Of a stretch of 64,000 nucleotides of DNA, positions 56,225 to 64,000 are shown one piece after another (the first letter of the stretch is position 1; every line of letters begins with the position of its first letter). Below the pieces are notes generated by a model. That model saw only the letters and a list, made by a program, of their open reading frames with translations. It ran no database searches and was not told the origin of the DNA. The stretch comes from Oncomelania hupensis (Eukaryota > Mollusca > Gastropoda > Littorinimorpha > Pomatiopsidae). The stretch is taken from positions 19,450,937 to 19,514,936 of the forward strand of contig CM072515.1 in NCBI GenBank assembly GCA_036898135.1, read 5' to 3'. The position numbers and the translations under genes were made by a program.

Positions 56225-57475
56225 AATAGCGGCGAAAGTCGCGATCCGCCGACATCATCAACCCTCTCACATCAAAGAATTCCATTAGTCGACAAGACTT
56301 TATGCAACGATAGCAGGCTGCAGACTGTGCATACACTCAAAGTAGGTCGATTACCTCTCTCTCTCTCTTTATTTTGTGTGTGTGTGTATTTCTTTTTTAT
56401 CTTTTTCTTTTTTTCTTTCTTTTTTTTAAATTTATCTACATTATTTCTTCCTTCCTTCCTTCCTTTCTTTATTTTTTTCCTTTGTTTTTGTCTTTCATTT
56501 ACTCTTTCTTTCTTATTCTCCGAATCTGGAAATGGTTCCCCAGTAGCCATAAATTGTGGGAAGTTTTCTTCAAGCAGACGGATCCACAGTATCCCGATGT
56601 AGAACAAGATTGATGTGGACGGTGCACAGTAGGTCGATTTCTTTCTTATTTATTCGCATTTCTTCATTTTTTTCTTCTATATTTTTTTCTGGATGTGAAA
56701 GATGTAGACTACGTGTAGAGTAAGTTTATTTCTTTTCCTTTTCTTTCTTTTTTCCGTCTTTCTTACTTTTTTGTGTATACCAGGATCTTGCTTTTAATGT
56801 AGATGATATAAGTTATTGGAATCGACACTGGTTATTTACGTAAGGGTCAAAATGCTGGCGTCAACGATCCGGGGGTGAATCTCGATGATCAGTCAAACCA
56901 TCCTCTCTCCGCCCCCCGCACCCCAAAGTGAAAGCCACCCACCGAGGCTCCAAGGGTATTACTTTAAAAGCGTAGTTCCAGCCATTACATTTCATCCCAT
57001 TGCGTAAGATTCTTGGGGGAACAGGCAAAAGTCGAATTTTAACAGTAGAGACGTAGTTCCCCACTGGAAAGCCAAATGGAAATTAAATTCTGTACCGACT
57101 TTATCGAGGAGTATCTCAGTTGCAGCTACCGAGGGGTGCGACTGCGCTGTGAAAGCTCAAGTTTTACTATTTCTTACTTTGGTATGCCATACCTCCATGC
57201 GGGTGATGCGATCGCTAAGGGTCTCGGGGAAAGCTTTCAGTATCGACGTTGGAATATGGGTTCTGAATATTACAACGCTCGCCTTTTTTTAAGGGCATCA
57301 CAAAATGTGTCTTTACTTATGGAAAGTGAAAGCGTTTCTGCTAACTCTTAGACTTTTAAGTATAGTAAAATGGTAAATTATATCTTCGAAATCTCACCTT
57401 CACAATCATTCTTTTCGTAGTAAAAAGTCTGCCAGTTAAACGTTTTACCGTAGCCTATCCATCGTTGCTGAGAGA
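56225..57475. other. No supported gene
   Basis: T-rich low complexity 56380-56520 and 56640-56770. A 91-codon ATG frame at 57076-57351 shows no motif that I recognise. Without a relative or expression data I do not call it. Confidence 0.4.
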
Positions 57476-57479
57476 AGCA

Positions 57480-58400
57480 TTAGACAAAGCCTCTTTTCAG
57501 GGACAGCTTTGTGAGGACAGTTATAATCTCATGTCCATCGCCGTTTAACATCCCGAGTTGCGCCGTTGCGAAACATCATCGCGGGTGCGCCTCTGCATCA
57601 ACAAGGATAAGACCAAGTTACTGAAGATTAACGCCACGAGGACCGAACCGTTCATCTTTAACCCAATGGAGGAAGTGTAGTCTTTTACATACTTGGGCAG
57701 CATCAATGACCAGCAGGGGTGGTAATCAGGAAGAAGTTATCCAGTGGATAACTTCGCTACGCGGTGGGTAATTCCGTCCCGTACTGTAAGGCTTCGCGTA
57801 TTTATTTACTGGATAACTGCTTCCTGATTAGCACCCCGGGGCGGCACAGATGCATGCATATAGTAAAAAGCAAGAGTGGCCTTCATCCTGCTCAAGAATA
57901 TCGGGACCTCCAGAAAAATATTGTCCACCAAGATCCGCCTGTTCAATTCCAACGTCAAATCGGTCCTACTGTATGGAGCGTAAATCTAAAGGCTACTAAA
58001 AACGAACACTAGGAAAGTCCAGACATTTATTAACAGCTGCTGAAGAAGGATTCCCCAGATCCGCTGGCCGGACACCATCAGCAATGCCAACCTATGGAAG
58101 AAAACCAATCAGCTTTCTGAAAAATAAAAAAAATCAGAAAGAGAGGATGGCGCTGAATTTGGCACAACCTCCGTAGACCGCCCACCAACGTCCCCAGACA
58201 GGCTCTTAGGTGGAACCCCCAAGGCAAGGAGAAAAAAGGACCGTCCAAGAAACAGATGGAGAAGCGACTTCGAGGTTGGTACCACCAAGATGGGCTATAC
58301 CTGAACCCAACTGGAGGGCATGACCCAGGACAGAGGACTCTGGAGATCTGTGGTTGACGGCCCATACCCTGATCAGGGTGAAAGGGCATAAATAACAAAC
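57480..58400 (+). pseudogene. RTE-like LINE C-terminal pseudogene (second family)
   Basis: Across several frames this encodes the C-terminal part of an endonuclease/reverse transcriptase LINE: 'INKDKTKLLKINATRTEP' (57600-57655), 'SFTYLGSINDQQ' (57681-57716), 'STKIRLFNSNVKSVLLYGA' (57928-57982), 'RPPTNVPRQ' (58172-58198), 'RWNPQGKEKKGPSKKQMEKR' (58208-58267) and 'GWYHQDGLYLN' (58273-58305). Many stops and frame changes mark it as old. A palindromic insert at 57716-57837 splits it. Confidence 0.8.
57716..57837. mobile_element. 122-bp MITE inside the LINE pseudogene
   Basis: The ends are inverted repeats of about 29 bp ('ggggtggtaatcaggaagaa' and the complement of '...ttcctgattagcacccc'), with two mismatches. 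They interrupt the LINE frame after 'SINDQQ'. A GGGG/CCCC boundary makes the target duplication ambiguous (2-4 bp of G). Too short to code. Confidence 0.8.
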
Positions 58401-58494
58401 TTGCACATTAAACCAGATACTCAACCACATCTCCGTCGACACAAGCAACATTCATTAATTAAGGGGCAAGTTGACACATTGGTATGGTTGAGTT

Positions 58495-58565
58495 TAATCT
58501 CTTTTCCGCCAGTACTTTGAGCAGCTCTTTAAGCGCTTTAATAAAACAAGCAATTCAATAGAACC
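58495..58565 (+). mobile_element. Decayed SINE 3' end
   Basis: 'tactttgagcagctctttaagcgctttaata' (as motifs 'gagcagctctt' and 'gcgcttta') resembles the 3' end at 7125-7165. Confidence 0.35.
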
Positions 58566-58922
58566 TTCATTGTACTAACAACGGAACTAGGCCAGTTAGA
58601 CTCAGTTAGAACGGCCAACCACTCCGCCTTTCACTGCGACACATGTAGTTTGAACTTCGCAGCAGTTTTCGCACCGGATCCAAAGCATAAATCGCAATTT
58701 AACTGCCGCTTTTAACGACGCTGATTCCACGGACACGAGTCAATATGCCGGCAAAAATCCCCGACAGAAACTTTCTCCCCCAGTACCGTATTTCAAATAT
58801 AGTTTCGGGTCCGTTCCCTTCACCCTCTTCGATCTCGCTGTAGTCATGGTCATGTCTTTTGCGTCCACTGTAGCATCGCTCTCATGGGTATTCTCAGCTC
58901 CAATAGAAAAGAACGGTACTGC

Positions 58923-58924
<2 letters not shown>

Positions 58925-59006
<82 letters not shown>
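58925..59006. repeat. CT microsatellite
   Basis: Almost pure (CT)n with one CCC interruption. Confidence 0.95.
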
Positions 59007-59445
59007 TAGACCTTCTGAGACCTTAGAAAGGAATGTTTGCCTTCCAATGAGAGTATAAATCGAGGTCTAGTCTGCTGACACACGCATTCCATCACACGAA
59101 TTTTTGTTTAAGTTTAGAATGGTAAGAGCCAGTAACAAAACGACCCCCAACAAGCACTCTTAATCGTACATCCCTGAAATCAATCAACTGCGCCAGAAGA
59201 GTTTATAAATAAGGCAATTTCAATTAAGCTTCAAACGAGAGACAGGAAACTTTAATCAGTTGTTTTTCAAACAGATGCCCGGGCTGCATTTCGATGTGAA
59301 GTAATTCACGAGTCGTCGAGAGATAAGATTGCAACTTAAGGGAGTTGAAAGTTCTCTTCTTACGATGCAGATCAAGAACTACACAGCATAGATAAGCAAT
59401 GCAGGCGTACTCTATTAAAAGGGAGCAGACCTTTAAAGGTTCAGG

Positions 59446-59645
59446 AGATGGGCCGGGTAGCTCAGTTGGTAAGAGCGTCTTGCTAGTAACCGAAAGGTCG
59501 CTGGTTCGAATCCCGGATTGGTCAACGTGTGATCATATTATTTTCCCCTTTACCAACAACTGGCCCGCTGGTGTCAGTATAAATCGGTCCAGTAGTCACC
59601 TATATGCGAAAGTGTCGTGTGACTATAATCTACATACAAACAAAC
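59446..59645 (+). mobile_element. tRNA-Thr-like SINE, copy 3
   Basis: A ~185-nt match (59451-59634) that looks identical to copy 1 at 11384, including the extra A in the D-arm, followed by CAAA repeats. The 11-bp target duplication 'aaaggttcagg' flanks it (59435-59445 and 59646-59656). This is a clean, recent retrotransposition. Confidence 0.9.
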
Positions 59646-59959
59646 AAAGGTTCAGGTACCTTGTATGATCAAAAACAAAATTATGGAACGGGTTCAGTAA
59701 GGAAAGTGAGGGTGGGTGGTATGCAGGGGGTGAGGTTGGGTGGAGATACTATGTGCCAAGCAGGGGGAGACTGATTAAGAGGGGGCGTGGTGTGTGTGGG
59801 GGGGGGGGAGGAAAAGGAAGGCAATGCCCGCACTAAGTAAACGAATTCTCAAAACTCAGAGAAACCAGTGAACTCCATAATCTAAGGAACCACAAAGGAA
59901 ACTTACGCTCTAACCGTTAGGGAATCAGAGGTGGCTTTCCTTTTGATTCAAATTAAAAT

Positions 59960-60130
59960 CTCTACGGTGTCTGTCCCTGGGTGTGTCCTGTCAGTCGTCT
60001 GAGGCATTAGCCGGAGCGCATCAAGCGGCAAGTTGGCACCTTGGGTTAGATTCTGATCCCGCCCAGCGCCTCGAGCCGCTCTCTGAGTTGGAAAAGGCGC
60101 TGTATAAGAACACTTCAATACGCTGTCATT
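59960..60130 (+). mobile_element. tRNA-derived SINE 3' part
   Basis: 'cgtctgaggcattagccgga', 'gcgcctcgagccgctctctg' and 'ggcgctgtataagaacac' match the family at 7050-7175. No head is seen. Confidence 0.65.
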
Positions 60131-60589
60131 AGCGAAGGGGTTGTGAGCGTGTATAAATTTCACAAGCGATTGAATAAGGAAGGGCCAGGATAGAGGGAAG
60201 GGGGGGGAGGGGGGCCGAAGAGGGAGAGATGAGCCAGAAAGGAGAAATGTGCACACAGTGGATGGTGGGGGTTAGGTAGGTGGTTGTTTGAGCGAGAGGA
60301 GTATGGACAAAAAAAGAGAGAGAGATAATTGCCTGTGGATGCACAGAAGGCGAACAGGAGTCTGATTTGTGAGTTGACATGGATATGATTTTGGCGAAAC
60401 ACTGTGATACAGTTACCATGTTTTGTATATTTACGACGGCAGATACTGAGATCACCAACCATGTTCCCCAGTCCGCCCCTCCATAACCTCCGCGATGAGG
60501 TCACGTGCAAATCAACCTGCGACTGTGGTAAACTTTTGCATGTTGTTCAACAGGGAAAGGGGGGGGGGAGGGGGGCTGGAGAGGCGGGA

Positions 60590-60665
60590 TGGGCATATTA
60601 GCTCAGGCGGTAGAGCTTGTAGTCTACAAAATTTCGAGGTGGACCCGACTGCATGCCCGGATCCA
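60590..60665 (+). mobile_element. tRNA-like SINE head
   Basis: 'tattagctcaggcggtagag' is an A box. The B-box region is weak and the body stops soon after. Confidence 0.5.
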
Positions 60666-60874
60666 AAAACATCAGAATATTGCTTTAAGCATTTAAACAT
60701 CGGTTAAGCATTTATCATCATTTTGCTTTAAGCTGTCTGCTTCCTTCTTCTTCTTTAGACTATAAGGGGGTAGATTCAAATAAAAGGGTTGGTGACGCTT
60801 AACGCCTCTTGTCCTGTAAGGCAAGGTAATGCGTTTCTCGTGCTTTATCTTGCATAGTTCATAGCCCCATCTCC

Positions 60875-60877
<3 letters not shown>

Positions 60878-60944
<67 letters not shown>

Positions 60945-60945
60945 A
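60878..60945. repeat. CA microsatellite
   Basis: Uninterrupted (CA)n. Confidence 0.95.
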
Positions 60946-61255
60946 ACGATGAATTTAACTACGGACTGAATGTATTTTTTTATGCAAAGAACGGTGGAAG
61001 GAGGCAGGCGCACAGAGGAAGGCAAAGAAAAAACTGGACAGGTGATGTCAAAACATGAACGGCGAGTACAGAAGTAGCGAACACTTCCCGCGAAAGTATC
61101 CCTCATGTCCCCCCTTCTTCTCCGATAGGCTGATGGTGTATACACAGATTGGTATACATGGAATCAAAACAACAATACGAACACAAAATTGTGAACAATT
61201 CTATTTCCGAGATAGACTAGCGCTGTGAAAATGCCTTATGTGTGGATGAGTTTGT

Positions 61256-61460
61256 CCTATCCTATCCTATCCCGTAACTCAAAGGTCGTTGGGGCACCAC
61301 AGATGATCGTTTAACCAGCGTACTCCATCTTTCTCTGTCCTCAGCAACCTTCATGGTGTCAAACCAGTCCATTCTTGAATGTTGTCCTCCCATTTCGTTT
61401 TCTATCTCCTTCTTCTTCTGCCTCCTTGCATCGTGCATTGCAGGATGGTTTTTGCAAGGC
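61256..61460 (-). pseudogene. RTE-like LINE 3' end (minus strand)
   Basis: On the minus strand it reads the C-terminal 'WEDNIQEWTG' region and the tail '(ggata)n', as at 16700-16905 and 32050-32221. It is only about 200 bp, heavily 5'-truncated. Confidence 0.8.
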
Positions 61461-61493
61461 CTGTTTGTATTCGCTTAATAAATTATCATACAT

Positions 61494-62092
61494 TCATTCA
61501 TTCGATAACCCCCTTTGGGTTGCCGGGGGTTTCAGTATAAATAGTATCCCCACTTTCTGGAAATTTAGTGCTTTAAATTCCCACTGTCGATGTCTTTCTC
61601 ATTTGCTCTTTCTCATTCCTGCTCTGTTCTATCAATCTGCTATACTATTTTCTTCTTCGCTTGACCAGTCACCTACCTTTTTTCTTGAAAACTCTTCCGG
61701 GACAAGACTCCTTATTTGTGTATAAGGTCTGTTGGATCAGCTTGGGAATATTGGACGCTTTCTGACAGGTGGTCACTAGGGCTTCCTATGATGTTATTAT
61801 TTAGCAATGTAGGCATTTTATATGTATGTGTTTTGTTGATAATTTATAATGATGTTTGTATTCTATTTTGTTTTTGTAAACGGGGGTTCGATAAATTAAG
61901 AGTACAGCCTCAGCGTTCCCTGCGTGGGATGTTTTTATTGTAAAGTGACTGGCTGGTGGAGAGCTTTCAGTTTTACCACTAGGGTTGTTTCAGCAGATCT
62001 TTTATGCGGATCGGGGGTTGTCCGGTCCTGATTTGGCTCGGAAGAGTCCGCTGGACTTAAAGCAATAATCATGTTATGTCATTCATTCGATA
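61494..62092 (+). mobile_element. ~570-bp dispersed repeat, copy 2, with 14-bp target duplication
   Basis: The repeat (61508-62078) matches 49078-49640. It is flanked by 'tcattcattcgata' at 61494-61507 and 62079-62092. A target duplication of this length indicates target-primed (LINE-type) insertion rather than a DNA transposon. Confidence 0.88.
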
Positions 62093-62494
62093 CACGGCAT
62101 TGTTGGCTGATGACTTGCGTTTGGGTTTTGGGCACTCAAAAGTAAAGCTGATCCTTACACCATACTTCCACAGCACACTGCGCAGCAGAGACTAGCCCTG
62201 TACTCACTAGTGCAGAAGCGATCGTGAGCCTTGTCTAGTGTCAGCTACGATGTGTGATTCCCGCGCTACCGTGACCACTGAAGCAGCTCACAGTAAAGCA
62301 GGAGAAACGAGTTGCACGTTCCTGCAACGACGAAGCCGTTTGATAATGATGTAGTCGAAAAGGATGGACCGAGAATGACTGCTTGTGGACTTACTTATAA
62401 TTACGACAATCCCTGGTAACCTTCTTCAATATTATTTTGTAATGTCTTATCATACTGTCCAGTTCTGGTGTATTTGAGCCAAAAACACTACGGC

Positions 62495-62610
62495 ACCACA
62501 CACACAGACATACATACACACGCAAACACACACGCACACACCCGCACACCACACACACACATACACACACACAATCTCACGCACAGACACACGCACACAC
62601 ACAACACTAC
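62495..62610. repeat. CA-rich microsatellite
   Basis: Interrupted CA/CG/CATA repeats. Confidence 0.9.
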
Positions 62611-62614
62611 AAGG

Positions 62615-63215
62615 ACAGTTGCGACTTTCATGGAAATGGCTTTTCTGCAATAGCAACAACGAAAAAGATACTGTTGACGTTGGTATGATGTCATCGGTAA
62701 ACTGGCGGCGATCCTGTCCGTGTAAAGCATTAGGCTGATGTATGACAAAACGCGACAATTGCATCCATGATCTGTGGTGCCGTCAAAGAGAGTAACAATG
62801 AAGATTGTTGACGCATCAATGGCGACGGTAAAGATGATACACCTAGCAAAGGCGATAATAAAGCAACGACTTCAGGAAGGGCGATGATAAGGGCGATGAT
62901 GAGCAATGACGTCAGCAACGGCGATGATGATGGCACAGATACGACAACGATGAAATGCGCTGACAGCCAGGCATTATCCGCAAAACGATAACACGGAGGC
63001 AATGAAAACTTTTGGAAAAGGTACAGAGAAAACTCGCAAGAAAAAGTGGCCACGTTCGCGATAGCGTATCGTTCGTTTATTCGTTCGTCGTAAGCAAAAC
63101 CTCAATATTGTCTAAGTGGATTTAATTTTATTGTATTTATTATTTATTTCTTTATTTATTTCAGTGGATTTTATTTCTTTATATATTTATTTATGCCTAT
63201 TTACTCGCGTAATTG
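62615..63215. other. No recognisable gene
   Basis: Loose 'ggcgatgatga' repeats at 62860-62940 and a TTTA-rich patch at 63120-63200. Confidence 0.4.
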
Positions 63216-63219
63216 TTCT

Positions 63220-63345
63220 TATAAAGCACTTTTCCAGGTCAAGAGCTGCTCAAGGGGATGTTCGAACGCATCTGACGCCCAGACAACTGAGCACCATCCT
63301 AGGCGATCGGGAATGCTGGAGAAGGGACCTAGTATTTGATTTTGT
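63220..63345 (-). mobile_element. tRNA-derived SINE body (minus strand)
   Basis: 'aggtcaagagctgctcaagg' and 'ctgacgcccagacaactgag' are the complement of the SINE 3' region, as in 5210-5390. Confidence 0.55.
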
Positions 63346-64000
63346 GTAGCTGACCCTCATTCACCCGTCTTTGACGTAAGCGTCATGATCCGTACGATGA
63401 AAATGCGTGCGTACACGGGCTAGACCTCTGTTTAAACTCTCCTAGGAGTAGAAGAATTCCGAAGTAAGTGCAGTGTTTTGTTGGTGTTGTCTGCTTTGAA
63501 GGTTTATGGAGCAAACTATTGGTGTTTTGCAAGCCAATGTCTGTAGCAAAGACCAGCAATTATCGCCTAATGTACTTGTACTGTACACTCTTTACCAATA
63601 GCGCTGTGGTGGAACCACGGTACATTCCTGCCGCGCTGATGCCGCCAGTACCAACTGCAACAGCTGGCAGCAGCTAAGTGCTGGCAAATAACGCGCCGTT
63701 CATCCCAGCCATCTACGTCGGAAACGATTTAGTGAAATTGGGCGCTCTCCGATTCACCTTCACAGTTTTCTGAGCCAGACGTAGATACTTCATCACATGA
63801 GATATTACGACCAGTACAGAAACAGCTTCTATATTAAAACATGAGATATATCCTGGCCTCTCTGTTTACCTGATAGCTACCTCGCTTTGTTTTGAGATCA
63901 TTCCCCCCTCCCTCTCCACCATAACCCGCACCCTTAACCCCTTGCATGCGCAAAGAGCGTGTCTGCCGACCTGTAGGATCGCGCTGTACAGCAATATTAA
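63346..64000. other. No recognisable feature
   Basis: Ordinary composition; short frames without motifs. Confidence 0.4.

Noticed and set aside
57076..57351. 91-codon ATG frame as a host gene
   Set aside because: Short, unique-looking and without motif or regulatory context; it is expected by chance in 64 kb.

Overview
This window looks like repeat-dominated, non-genic animal nuclear DNA. No host protein-coding gene, rRNA or functional tRNA gene could be supported. The content points to a lophotrochozoan, most likely a marine gastropod mollusc: many long CTT/GAT/AAT and CT/CA microsatellites, several tRNA-derived SINE families with the 'gagcagct...gcgctatataag' 3' end, RTE-like and CR1-like non-LTR retrotransposons, and a Ty3/gypsy-group LTR retrotransposon. 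The assignment is inference; no species is claimed.

Layout. 0-11 kb: a long foldback (262-745), large microsatellites, SINE pieces and a possible decayed LINE. 11-13.2 kb: a probable LTR-type promoter unit into which SINEs inserted repeatedly at one target, then a 30-bp minisatellite interrupted by a 511-bp TIR transposon that carries an open coding segment. 13.3-19.4 kb: a minus-strand CR1/L2-type LINE, an RTE-like LINE 3' fragment and microsatellites. 19.4-32.2 kb: a Russian-doll locus. An RTE-like LINE pseudogene is split first by a SINE/CR1 composite (11-bp target duplication), then by a solo LTR (5-bp duplication atgac), which is itself split by a complete 8.2-kb LTR retrotransposon (5-bp duplication gcagt). 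32-64 kb: microsatellites, a degenerate ~165-bp satellite (36.4-37.3 kb), another solo LTR (38.8-39.8 kb), a 50-bp minisatellite (40.2-40.6 kb), an inverted-repeat element (42.4-43.3 kb), LINE pseudogenes (44.6-45.3, 57.5-58.4, 61.3 kb), a G-depleted tract (46.0-46.4 kb), a repeat pair (49.1 and 61.5 kb) and more SINEs.

The most informative locus is the complete LTR retrotransposon at 22941-31122. Its two 1529-bp LTRs differ at one position that I could find, so it inserted recently. It encodes a Gag with a repetitive coiled coil and, in the +1 frame, a polyprotein in the order protease, integrase, reverse transcriptase, RNase H. That order is typical of Ty1/copia, but the domains are of the Ty3/gypsy type, as in the Gmr1 clade. 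Two compensating frameshifts around 28300-28400 put reverse transcriptase motif A out of frame, so this copy looks catalytically dead despite its youth.
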